Shown here piece after piece: positions 1 through 6,354 of a stretch of DNA of 11,978 nucleotides; the stretch's first letter is position 1, and every line of letters starts with the position of its first letter. Under the pieces are notes generated by a model. That model searched no databases. It had not been told where the DNA came from and saw only the letters and a list, made by a program, of their open reading frames with translations. A program made the position numbers and the translations under genes. Location: positions 1 through 11,978 of the forward strand of contig JBHEMK010000090.1 in assembly GCA_046262635.1 (NCBI GenBank). The letters run 5' to 3'. This stretch comes from JBHEMK01 sp046262635 (GTDB taxonomy: Bacteria; Actinomycetota; Thermoleophilia; Gaiellales; Gaiellaceae).

Positions 1-643
1 TTGTCGTGCCCCCCGAGCCGGTGCCACCCGAGCCGGTTCCCCCAGAACCCGCGCCGGCGGCGCCCGTGCCGGCGGCTCCCGCGCCCGTGCCGGCGGCTCC
101 CGCGCCCGTGCCGGCGGCTCCCGCGCCCGTGCCGGCAGGTCCCGCACCCGTGCTGGCAGGTCCGGCACCCGTGCTGGCAGCTCCCGCGCCGGTGCCGCCG
201 GAGCTGGCCGCCCGCTTTGGCGTGGGAATCGACGGCTTCGTACTGCCGCCCACCGCGCCACTTGCCGCGGGGGCCGGTGCCTGACTGGCGAAGGGATCTT
301 TGCTGGCGAAGCGACCGAACGAGGACAGTTGCCCGATCGACGCCGTCGGCGCCAGCTCGCTGGCAAGACCGGAGCCACCCGTCAGAGCCACCGGCGTAGG
401 GATGCCGCCGGCGAGCGTCGGCGCTCCGAGCGAGACCGGCGCACCCGCGACCGGCGTCGACCCACCGGCCTGCGCGCGGCTGGCGACGAGCCACGCCGGG
501 GTGGCCTGCCCACCGTTGCCGCCCATCTTCTTGATCAGAGTCGGGGCCTGGATGGCCATGGCCACGACGAGGATGACGCCGCCCGCGATAGCGATCTTCT
601 TCTGCTTGGCCGCCTTGGCATTGGCCGCATTCTTCTTCGCCAT
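1..643 (-). CDS. PilP-like T4P accessory protein with Gly/Ala/Thr repeats (partial, runs off left edge)
   Basis: The reading frame starts at ATG 643-641 and stays open to the window edge, giving 214 codons with no stop. The start overlaps the pilO stop by one base (TAATG), so this is the next gene of the pilM-N-O unit. The N-terminus is Lys-rich, followed by one membrane segment (about residues 15-34, IAIAGGVILVVAMAI). A short conserved-looking block, FGRFASKDPF, ends at residue 118; 'KDPF'-type motifs occur in PilP/GspC-like pilus and secretion proteins. From about residue 145 the chain becomes a low-complexity Gly/Ala/Ser/Thr stretch with heptapeptide repeats. Position after pilO is where pilP is usually found, hence 'PilP-like', but the C-terminal domain that would confirm this lies outside the window. 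The role in the alignment complex is inferred from position. Confidence 0.72.
   Translation of the reverse strand, partial: MAKKNAANAKAAKQKKIAIAGGVILVVAMAIQAPTLIKKMGGNGGQATPAWLVASRAQAGGSTPVAGAPVSLGAPTLAGGIPTPVALTGGSGLASELAPTASIGQLSSFGRFASKDPFASQAPAPAASGAVGGSTKPSIPTPKRAASSGGTGAGAASTGAGPASTGAGPAGTGAGAAGTGAGAAGTGAGAAGTGAAGAGSGGTGSGGTGSGGTT
74..178 (-). repeat. 21-bp in-frame tandem repeat encoding (A)(S/G)TGAG(P/A)
   Basis: Five consecutive 21-base units read on the minus strand as heptapeptides ASTGAGP (twice) then AGTGAGA (three times). Degenerate half units continue on both sides (roughly 40-199), followed by TGSGG pentapeptides near the edge. The last units are almost identical at DNA level, so the array probably expands and contracts by slippage. 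It forms a flexible Gly/Ala/Thr tail in the PilP-like protein. There are no unique spacers, so it is not a CRISPR. Confidence 0.85.
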
Positions 644-1338
644 TACGGGGCTCCCTGCGCGCTGGCGCCGTTCGAAGGCGGACTGGACGTCGTCGCCTGG
701 GTTGAGTTGGCGGAGGTGACAGTTGGGTCGGTACTCATGGTCGTCGCGGCGCCGGCAGGAGCGACCGGCACCGGCGCGCCGCCGTAGATGTAGGTGCCGA
801 CCTCCACGGTCGCCTGCAGACCCGTTCCCAGCGGCGAGAGGGTGACCGAACCGATCGAGAACAGCCGCCCGGTTGCCTCGAGTTGCCCATGGCGGACCGA
901 GACGAGGCTCCGCAGCCGATAGAGCAGGTCGGTGACCGAGTAGAAGTTCCCCGAGAACTCCAGGCGGATGTTCTGCACCTTGAAGCCGTTGCCGATGCTG
1001 ACCGTCTCGGGAGAGATCGAACTCAGCTCGATGCCGGCCGCTGAGGCGACCTGGTCGAGCTCGAGCAGGATGTCGGGCATCTCGACGGTCGCGGGCATCG
1101 CGCGGGCGAGCCGGTAGACGTCGGCCACCCTGATCTTCACAGGTGCCTGCCGGTTCGCAGTGTTCGCGGTGTAGTCATCGAGCTTCGTCTGCTCGGCTGC
1201 GATCTGCACGTTGACCGCTGCGAGCGTCGCCTGCTGCGGCTTGACGAGCAGCATGTAGCCGGCGACCGCAACGAGCAGCGCAGCGACGACGATCAGGCCG
1301 ACGAGACCGGCCTTGGGGATCGGTTTGCGGTTCTTCAC
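643..1338 (-). CDS. pilO: Type IV pilus inner-membrane alignment protein PilO
   Basis: A 231-residue PilO-family protein. It has a basic N-terminus, one membrane helix (about residues 10-32, LVGLIVVAALLVAVAGYMLL), a short coiled-coil-like stretch (about 36-60, VNVQIAAEQTKL), then the compact periplasmic ferredoxin-like domain. Recognisable parts of that domain are MPDILLELDQVASAAGIEL and LEFSGNFYSVTDLLYRL. PilO pairs with PilN in the periplasm and links the cytoplasmic PilM ring to PilP and the outer parts of the machine. Its ATG lies in a 4-base ATGA overlap with the pilN stop, so translation is likely coupled. The last 40 residues are a Thr/Ser/Ala-rich low-complexity tail longer than in most PilO proteins. 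Family assignment rests on domain pattern plus position after pilN. Confidence 0.93.
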   Translation of the reverse strand: MKNRKPIPKAGLVGLIVVAALLVAVAGYMLLVKPQQATLAAVNVQIAAEQTKLDDYTANTANRQAPVKIRVADVYRLARAMPATVEMPDILLELDQVASAAGIELSSISPETVSIGNGFKVQNIRLEFSGNFYSVTDLLYRLRSLVSVRHGQLEATGRLFSIGSVTLSPLGTGLQATVEVGTYIYGGAPVPVAPAGAATTMSTDPTVTSANSTQATTSSPPSNGASAQGAP

Positions 1339-2030
1339 GCCCCCGCCCCTGTCGAGGTGGTGTCGGTCGACGAAGGCGGCACGACGACGGGAGCCGGGGC
1401 CAGCGCGGCGGCGGCCCCCGGGGCAGGCTTGATCCCGGCCGTGATGTTGAACTGGACGGTGGACGCGCCCACGCCTCCCTGAGTGGCGCCGGGCGCTACC
1501 TGCCGAGTGCTGTTCGTCAGGTTGACGTTCTCGAGGTCGGGAATCAGTGCCAGGCGCGTAAGCAGCCTGGCGACGCTGTCGTGCGAGTAGGTCGTGCCGT
1601 TGATCGAGAAGTCGGTGCGCGGCGAGCCAGCCGCAACCTGGGCGGGGTCGGGCACACTCAGCGTCATCGTCGAAAGCCAGACGTCGTTCGGCAGCACGAG
1701 CGAGAACTCGCGCAGAATCCGGTCGAAGGCGAGTCGTGCGCCGATCGCGTTCGAGACCGCCAGGATACGTGCGTTCTGCTCACCCGCGAGCTGGGCGTTC
1801 CTGCCCGGCTGCTGCTGAGCCTGCGGCGGCAGAGAATGCACCTGTGTCTGCAGGTTCGCCAGCGTGCCGCGCGCGGTCGAGAGCCGGCCCGACTCGTGCA
1901 GGACGCCGAGCGCCAGCGCCCCGGTGACGAGGATGCCTAGGCCAGCTCCGACCAGAGCAGGCACGTTCTGCTGGCTGATGAAGGTTCGCTGACCGCTCAG
2001 ATCGCGCGGCAGAAGGTTAACGGCCCTCAT
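1335..2030 (-). CDS. pilN: Type IV pilus inner-membrane alignment protein PilN
   Basis: A 231-residue PilN-family protein. The cytoplasmic N-terminus reads MRAVNLLPRD, the conserved 'NLLP' peptide by which PilN docks in a groove of PilM. One membrane helix (about residues 25-45) leads to a periplasmic coiled coil (LANLQTQVHSL) and a small alpha/beta domain containing the typical segments FDRILREFSLVLPNDVWLSTM and INGTTYSHDSVARLLTRL. The C-terminal 35 residues are Ala/Pro/Thr-rich and probably disordered. The ATG directly abuts the pilM stop (TGA-ATG) and the gene overlaps pilO by 4 bases. These junctions support one polycistronic pilM-N-O transcript. It transmits the state of the cytoplasmic PilM/ATPase layer to the periplasmic PilO/PilP ring. 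Confidence 0.94.
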   Translation of the reverse strand: MRAVNLLPRDLSGQRTFISQQNVPALVGAGLGILVTGALALGVLHESGRLSTARGTLANLQTQVHSLPPQAQQQPGRNAQLAGEQNARILAVSNAIGARLAFDRILREFSLVLPNDVWLSTMTLSVPDPAQVAAGSPRTDFSINGTTYSHDSVARLLTRLALIPDLENVNLTNSTRQVAPGATQGGVGASTVQFNITAGIKPAPGAAAALAPAPVVVPPSSTDTTSTGAGA

Positions 2031-4466
2031 TCAGTCCTCGATCCCGAGTCCGATTGCAACTGCAAGAGAGCCGAGCTGCTCGGGAAATCCGATCTTCTTC
2101 GCGACCTTGAGCCGTACGAACGGATCGCCGACGCGGACGCGCACACCGATCAGCCGTTGCAGCTCCTCAGCGAGCCCGGGGAGGTGAGCCGTGCCGCCGG
2201 TGACGACAATCTCCCCGATACCCAGAGTTCCGGGCTGGTTCTGGTAGTACTGAAGCGAGGAGACGAGCTCGCGGGCAAAGATCTGCAGCTGCTTCCGGAC
2301 GGCATCGAGCGCCGCCGCCCACTGCTCTGCGCTGAGACCCGCGGGCGACTCGCCCGTGCCGTCGAGTCTGAGACCGAGCTTGATGTTCTCGACCTCGGAC
2401 GGGGCACGGTCGAGCGCGCGGGCAAGGGCGACGTTGAGCGCCGCGCCGCCCCACTCGAGCACGCGGGTGAACTCGCAGACCCGCCCATCCGAAACGGCGA
2501 AGGTCGAGCGGTCGTAGCCGATCGAAACCGCGACGAACGCGGCCGTTGCGTCGACGTCCGCAGGGCGCGGTGCGGCGAGGGCACGCAGAAGCGCGAACGC
2601 CTCGAGGTCGATCCCGGTCAAGATGATGCCAGCCTTGCGGCACGCCGCGATGTAGCGCTCGACCAGCTCGCGATAGGCGACGACCAGCAGGATCCGCCGG
2701 GAAAGCTGGCCCTCCCCGTCGACCGACTCGGAGAGCACGTGGTAGTCGAGCACAGCCTCGTCGAGCGGGATCGGCAACGCCTCCTGGGCGCGGAACTGAA
2801 TCGCATTCGTGAGCGCCTTCGTGTCCTGAATCCCGACGACGTCGAAGATGCGGACGCCGATCCGGTTGGAGGCGATGCCGAGGCGGACGTTCTTCCTCGG
2901 GAGTTTGTTTGCGCTGAAGAAGATCTTCAACTGCTCGGCGAGCGCCTCGGGATCGCGGAGCTCGCCGCCCACGACGATCCCAGGTTCGAGTGGACGGCGG
3001 GCGAGCTGCAGCAGCTCGGCCGAGCCGTTGTTGACGACGCGCGCGGCCGCGAGCTGCGAGGCACCGATCTTCAGGCCAACCAGGCGCTTCGACTTCGGAT
3101 TGCCTTTGGCGCCGTGCTTCGGGCCGCGACCGTTTGAAAGCGCCGGGAGGCTGAGCTCGGGGCCGCGCTTCCAAAACGGCACGCTCAGGTCTCCGGCCGC
3201 AACGACGCCCGCCGCGTTTGCCGGCTTCGATTTGACGCCGATCTGTTTCTTCCAGAACGGCGTCTTGGGCACGGCCGCTTCGGGCTGGACCGCGGCTGCG
3301 GTACGCGCCGCGACTCGGGTCTTCTTCTTGCCGCCGAGCTGCTTCTTCCAGAAAGGCGCCGTTTCCGCGGCACCGTTCTCCGGCAGCGGCCTGGACTTCC
3401 TCTTGCCGCCGATTTCGCGCTTCCAGAACGGAAGCTGTGCCGCTTCTGCGGGAAGCAGCGGCAACTCGGCGGCCGCCACGAACGGGTGGACGACATCCTG
3501 TGGCGCGGTCATCGGGCCGGGGAGCGGCTCGGGGGCGCCGCCCCACCCATCGACCGCAGCCTCGAAGCCGGGCAGGGGTGGCAGGGCCGAAGCCGGCTCC
3601 GTCAGCGGGGCGAGCGGAATCACGACCCGAGATGCGCCCGGGTCCTCTGTCGCCGGCCCGAGTGGGGCGCTCGCAATCGGCTCGATCGAAGGCCGATCGA
3701 CGGGGAAAGCAGGCTCAACGACTCCCGGAACCGGCTCGTCTGCGACCGCCGCGGTCGGGAAGGTCGCAATCGGCTCGATCTCAGGGCCGTCGTCGGTTGC
3801 GGGCGGCACCAGAACAGGCTTGGCCACCGCTTCGATCACTGGTGGAGTCGGCTCGGTGCCCCGCGCAGAGAGCATGGGGGCTGGGAGGGGCGCGAGTCCG
3901 ACCGGCTGAGTGGCCACGGGCTGAGACGGAAGCCAGGCGACGGGGCGAAACGTGGGCGCGGGGAGCTCCGGCAGCACCTCCGGCACGATCGGGACGGGTG
4001 CTGCGAGCACAGGCTCCGGAGGCGGGGCGACGACTTTGGCCGCCTCGAGCACGAGCCGCTCCAGATCCTTCTGCTTCCGCTTGCGGCCGAGCGAGATCTC
4101 CTTCTTCCAGAACGGAACCTGGTCGGCGTTCGGCGCGGCTTGGCCGGTGCGGCGGAGGGACAGCTCCCGTCTGAGCAACGGCGTCTCCTCGACCTTCTTC
4201 CGCGCGCTCGGCCGGCCGAACGAGAACTCCCGCTTCAGCAGGGGCGTCGACTCGGTTCCCGCCGGACTGCGACGCTTGCCCCCGAACGAGATCTCGCGCT
4301 TCCAGAATGGCACCTGCCCGGCCTTCGCAGCGTCGGCGGCTTTGCGGCCGGAGGACATCTCCTGCTTCAGGACCGACCTCGTCGTCGCAGCCGACTCGTC
4401 GGCCACGGCCTTCGGCTTGCGGCCGATCGAGATCTCCTTCTTCCAGAACGGAACGTGATCAGCCAC
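2031..4466 (-). CDS. pilM: PilM with a long N-terminal extension of repeated PFWKKEI motifs
   Basis: An 811-residue protein starting at GTG 4466, two bases after the pilT stop. Residues about 462-811 form a complete PilM actin-like domain of normal length (about 350 residues). It opens with RLVGLKIGAS (phosphate-1 type loop), contains FRAQEALPIPLDEAVLDYHV and DLEAFALLRAL, and ends with the EIVVTGGTAHLPGLAEEL segment. PilM forms the cytoplasmic ring that binds the NLLP peptide of PilN and communicates with PilB and PilT. The first 460 residues are unusual. Six motif copies (core PFWKKEIS-G-K) fill residues 5-131, a proline/alanine/valine-rich, probably disordered linker spans about 147-343, and four more copies lie at 345-440. 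The extension has no hydrophobic transmembrane segment. Its function is unknown; a multivalent docking or membrane-contact array is an inference. The single open frame and codon use argue against an assembly artefact. Confidence 0.93.
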   Translation of the reverse strand: MADHVPFWKKEISIGRKPKAVADESAATTRSVLKQEMSSGRKAADAAKAGQVPFWKREISFGGKRRSPAGTESTPLLKREFSFGRPSARKKVEETPLLRRELSLRRTGQAAPNADQVPFWKKEISLGRKRKQKDLERLVLEAAKVVAPPPEPVLAAPVPIVPEVLPELPAPTFRPVAWLPSQPVATQPVGLAPLPAPMLSARGTEPTPPVIEAVAKPVLVPPATDDGPEIEPIATFPTAAVADEPVPGVVEPAFPVDRPSIEPIASAPLGPATEDPGASRVVIPLAPLTEPASALPPLPGFEAAVDGWGGAPEPLPGPMTAPQDVVHPFVAAAELPLLPAEAAQLPFWKREIGGKRKSRPLPENGAAETAPFWKKQLGGKKKTRVAARTAAAVQPEAAVPKTPFWKKQIGVKSKPANAAGVVAAGDLSVPFWKRGPELSLPALSNGRGPKHGAKGNPKSKRLVGLKIGASQLAAARVVNNGSAELLQLARRPLEPGIVVGGELRDPEALAEQLKIFFSANKLPRKNVRLGIASNRIGVRIFDVVGIQDTKALTNAIQFRAQEALPIPLDEAVLDYHVLSESVDGEGQLSRRILLVVAYRELVERYIAACRKAGIILTGIDLEAFALLRALAAPRPADVDATAAFVAVSIGYDRSTFAVSDGRVCEFTRVLEWGGAALNVALARALDRAPSEVENIKLGLRLDGTGESPAGLSAEQWAAALDAVRKQLQIFARELVSSLQYYQNQPGTLGIGEIVVTGGTAHLPGLAEELQRLIGVRVRVGDPFVRLKVAKKIGFPEQLGSLAVAIGLGIED
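3147..3434 (-). repeat. pilM: PilM motif cluster 2: four PFWK(K/R) copies
   Basis: Copies begin at about residues 345 (LPFWKREIGGKRK), 370 (APFWKKQLGGKKK), 402 (TPFWKKQIGVKSK) and 429 (VPFWKRGPELSL). They are spaced 25-32 residues apart by Ala/Pro-rich sequence. Here the Ser of the first cluster (EIS-x-G) is replaced by Gly, giving a subtype (E/Q)(I/L)G(G/V)K. The last copy is degenerate after PFWKR and lies immediately before the actin-like domain. Confidence 0.9.
4074..4454 (-). repeat. pilM: PilM motif cluster 1: six copies, period about 21-22 residues
   Basis: Copies begin at residues 5 (VPFWKKEISIGRK), 31 (SVLKQEMSSGRK), 52 (VPFWKREISFGGK), 74 (TPLLKREFSFGR), 95 (TPLLRRELSLRR) and 117 (VPFWKKEISLGRK). 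Pattern: P-(FW/LL)-(K/R)(K/R)-E-(I/F/L)-S-x-(G/R)-(R/K). Spacing is 26 for the first interval and 21-22 for the rest. The DNA encoding copies 1 and 6 (4416-4454 and 4080-4118) differs at one base in 39, so these two copies arose or were homogenised recently. Confidence 0.92.
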
Positions 4467-4468
4467 GG

Positions 4469-5605
4469 CTAGCTCGCGGCCACGCGGAGGCTCGGCATCG
4501 ACTCCGCCGCGATGGCCTCGTTGACGTCGAAGCCCCGCCGTTCGAGCTGGCCGATCAGCTGCTCACGGCGGCTGGATTGGTTGAGCGCCTCCTCGACGGT
4601 GACGACGCCGCGGATGACCAGGTCGGCGAGCGCCTTCTCCATCGTCTGCATCCCGTTCTTCGTGTTGGTCTGCATCACCGAGTAAATTTGCTCGACCTTT
4701 CCCTGGCGGATGAGGTTGCGGACCGCATCGTCGGGCAGCAGGATCTCGAGCGCGGGGAGACGGCCCTGGCCGTCGGCGGTCGGCAGGAGCGTCTGGGTGA
4801 CGACGCCCTGGAGTGAGTTCGCGATCATGATCCTGACCTGCTCCTGCTGCGCGGGCGGGAAGACGTCGATGATGCGGTCGATCGTGCTGGGCGCGCTTTG
4901 GGTGTGCAGCGACCCGAAGACGAGGTGGCCGGTCTCGGCCGCAGTCAGCGCGGTCGAGATCGTCTCCAAATCACGCATCTCGCCGACGAGGATCACGTCC
5001 GGGTCCTGGCGGAGTGCCGCCCTGAGGGCTTCGGAGAAACTCGTCGCGTCGGGACCGATCTCGCGCTGGTTGACGATGCACTTCTTGTGCTTATGCACGA
5101 ACTCGATCGGGTCTTCGACCGTGAGAATGTGCTCTGCGCGCGTCCGGTTGATCTCATCGATGATGGCCGCGAGCGTCGTCGACTTGCCCGAGCCCGTGGG
5201 GCCGGTGACGAGCACCAGCCCGCGCGGCTGCTGTGCCAGATCGTGGAGCACCGGCGGTAGCCCAAGCTCCTCGGCCGACTTGATCTCCGTCGGGATGACA
5301 CGGAAGGCGGCGCCGACAGATTCCCGCTGGTAGTAGACGTTGACCCGAAAGCGCGCGAGCCCGGGGACCGCGTAGGCGAAGTCAAGCTGGCGCTTGATCT
5401 CGAACTGCTTCTGCTGCTCGCTGCTCAGGACGCGGTAGAGCAGCGCCCGCGTGTCGTCGGCCGTCAGGAGATCGTGCCCCTTGAGGCGCTCGATGCGGCC
5501 GCGCACGCGGATCGCCGGCGCGCTTCCGACCGAGATGTGCAGGTCCGAAGCGCCGCGGACGACGAGCTGCTCGAGCAGATCGTCAATTGATGTCAGTGGT
5601 GGCAT
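4469..5605 (-). CDS. pilT: Type IV pilus retraction ATPase PilT
   Basis: A 378-residue PilT-family hexameric ATPase that drives pilus retraction (twitching, DNA uptake) at the cytoplasmic face. The start is taken at ATG 5605 (MPPLTSIDDLLEQL) because a GGGAG ribosome site lies 6 bases upstream and the protein then has normal PilT length. The frame is open to an earlier ATG at 5698, but the extra 31 residues look like non-coding sequence. Seen in order: the N-terminal PAS-like domain (ASDLHISVGSAPAIRVRG), Walker A GPTGSGKST (residues 135-143, Lys141), the Asp box ILTVEDPIEF, Walker B DPDVILVGEMRD, the His box TGHLVFGSLHT, and the PilT C-terminal signature AVRNLIRQGK, a close match to the family's AIRNLIREGK. 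First gene of the pilT-M-N-O-P-like unit; a sigma-28-like promoter lies upstream. Confidence 0.96.
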   Translation of the reverse strand: MPPLTSIDDLLEQLVVRGASDLHISVGSAPAIRVRGRIERLKGHDLLTADDTRALLYRVLSSEQQKQFEIKRQLDFAYAVPGLARFRVNVYYQRESVGAAFRVIPTEIKSAEELGLPPVLHDLAQQPRGLVLVTGPTGSGKSTTLAAIIDEINRTRAEHILTVEDPIEFVHKHKKCIVNQREIGPDATSFSEALRAALRQDPDVILVGEMRDLETISTALTAAETGHLVFGSLHTQSAPSTIDRIIDVFPPAQQEQVRIMIANSLQGVVTQTLLPTADGQGRLPALEILLPDDAVRNLIRQGKVEQIYSVMQTNTKNGMQTMEKALADLVIRGVVTVEEALNQSSRREQLIGQLERRGFDVNEAIAAESMPSLRVAAS

Positions 5606-5606
5606 T

Positions 5607-5621
5607 GTCGACTCCCTCGAC
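5607..5621 (-). promoter_or_regulatory. pilT ribosome binding site inside a 5-bp inverted repeat
   Basis: The minus strand reads GTCGA-GGGAG-TCGAC. The Shine-Dalgarno GGGAG (5612-5616), 6 bases from ATG 5605, is precisely the loop between two perfect 5-base arms. This supports the chosen start of pilT. Whether the arms form a hairpin in the mRNA depends on where transcription begins. Confidence 0.45.
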
Positions 5622-5625
5622 CGAG

Positions 5626-5652
5626 CTATCGGCCATCGTCGACTTCGGCTTG
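5626..5652 (-). promoter_or_regulatory. Sigma-28-like promoter of pilT-pilM-N-O unit
   Basis: On the minus strand CAAG, 15 bases, GCCGATAG. Established consensus of the FliA/SigD class is TAAA-N15-GCCGATAA (E. coli) or GCCGATAT (B. subtilis), so spacing is exact, the -10 has 7 of 8 matches to FliA, and the -35 has two changes. The predicted start site near 5619 leaves a short leader containing the GGGAG ribosome site at 5612-5616. The assignment is inferred from pattern only. Confidence 0.5.
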
Positions 5653-5705
5653 AGAGGGAGTTGGGGTCACCCACGGAGGGCGAATCCGAATCCCTCAAAC
5701 GGGGC

Positions 5706-5734
5706 TATGCCCTGGGCCGCCGAAACGCCGATTG
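5706..5734 (+). promoter_or_regulatory. Candidate pilin promoter with GCCGATT -10-like element
   Basis: GCCGATT at 5727-5733 resembles the sigma-28 -10 element and would give a leader of about 40 bases before the pilin ATG. The -35 side is poor (TATG at 5706 with 17-base spacing), so this is weaker than the three other candidates. The 174-base divergent region 5606-5779 must contain the pilin promoter in any case. Confidence 0.28.
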
Positions 5735-5779
5735 AAAGCGAGCCACCGCCTTGTTCACCCTCTGGAAGGAGCAACAAAC

Positions 5780-6253
5780 ATGTTCGAGACGCTCAAGAAG
5801 CGTATCGCCCGTGAGGAGTCAGGTTTCACGCTGATCGAACTCCTCGTCGTGATCATCATCCTCGGCATCCTGCTCGCGATCGCGGTGCCGTCATACCTCA
5901 GCTTTAAGGACCGCGCCAACAAGTCGGCGGCCCAGTCGAATGTCCGTGCGCTCGTCCCCTCCGTCGAGTCGTTCAACTCCGACAACGGCGGCACTGCGGG
6001 CGACGTCGATGCCAGCGCCGCCACCAGTGGCTACCAGGGCATGACCAGCGCGATCCTCAAGAGCGTCTACGACCAGGCGATCGACACATCCGCAACGTCG
6101 CCATACGCGGTCCCGCCGGCGGGCTTCACGAACACGCCCAACGACTACTGCATCAGCGCCACGATCGGCGGCTGGACCGCCTTCAAGCACGGGCCGTCCG
6201 GCCAGATCGGCGTCAAGGCGGCCGCCGGATTCACCCCCGGGACCTGCTCCTAG
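5780..6253 (+). CDS. Type IV major-pilin-like prepilin
   Basis: The start at ATG 5780 is preceded by GGAAGGAG eight bases upstream. An in-frame ATG at 5732 is rejected because it overlaps the likely promoter. The 157-residue prepilin has a 15-residue basic leader (MFETLKKRIAREESG) and a PilD cleavage site G15|F16, followed by TLIELLVVIIILGILLAIAVPSY with Glu at mature position 5 (E20) and the canonical N-terminal helix. The globular part has two cysteines (C124 in NDYCISA and C156 one residue before the end), which would close a C-terminal disulfide loop as in many type IV pilins. The mature length is about 142 residues, suitable for a major subunit. A strong terminator follows directly. It is divergent from pilT. 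The single pilin in this window makes it the probable major pilin, but minor pilins elsewhere cannot be excluded. Confidence 0.95.
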   Translation: MFETLKKRIAREESGFTLIELLVVIIILGILLAIAVPSYLSFKDRANKSAAQSNVRALVPSVESFNSDNGGTAGDVDASAATSGYQGMTSAILKSVYDQAIDTSATSPYAVPPAGFTNTPNDYCISATIGGWTAFKHGPSGQIGVKAAAGFTPGTCS

Positions 6254-6277
6254 GCTCGCGCGAACCGAACCCCGAGC

Positions 6278-6309
6278 TGAGGGCGCGGGCGACCGCGCCC
6301 TCATCTTTT
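6278..6309 (+). terminator. Intrinsic terminator after the pilin gene
   Basis: An 11-bp perfect stem (TGAGGGCGCGG / CCGCGCCCTCA) with a GCGA tetraloop, followed by TCTTTT. It lies 25 bases past the pilin stop. It should separate pilin transcription from the next gene, which has its own promoter just downstream. Confidence 0.88.
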
Positions 6310-6319
6310 AAAGACCCTT

Positions 6320-6347
6320 TAAGGACCCGACCTGAGAATGCCGATAG
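6320..6347 (+). promoter_or_regulatory. Sigma-28-like promoter of the thioredoxin-like gene
   Basis: TAAGGA at 6320 and AATGCCGATAG ending at 6347, with 16 bases between TAAG and GCCGAT. The same TAAGGA...AATGCCGAT arrangement with identical spacing occurs upstream of pilB. The expected start site (about 6354) coincides with the GTG start codon at 6355, so the message may be leaderless. Confidence 0.5.
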
Positions 6348-6354
6348 GGAAAAC

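Noticed and set aside
40..199. Regular short repeats that could suggest a CRISPR array
   Set aside because: Units are 21 bases, contiguous, without spacers, and read in frame as a Gly/Ala/Thr heptapeptide inside a long coding frame.
2157..4472. Several long plus-strand frames opposite pilM and a minus-strand frame at 2167-3546
   Set aside because: All are shadows of pilM, which has a clear actin-like domain and junctions with pilT and pilN. Their apparent repeats are the reverse reading of the PFWKKEI motif DNA.
5660..5779. Sigma-54 promoter for the pilin, as in many type IV pilin genes
   Set aside because: No TGGCAC-N5-TTGC-like pair with GG/GC spacing was found in the pilin upstream region.
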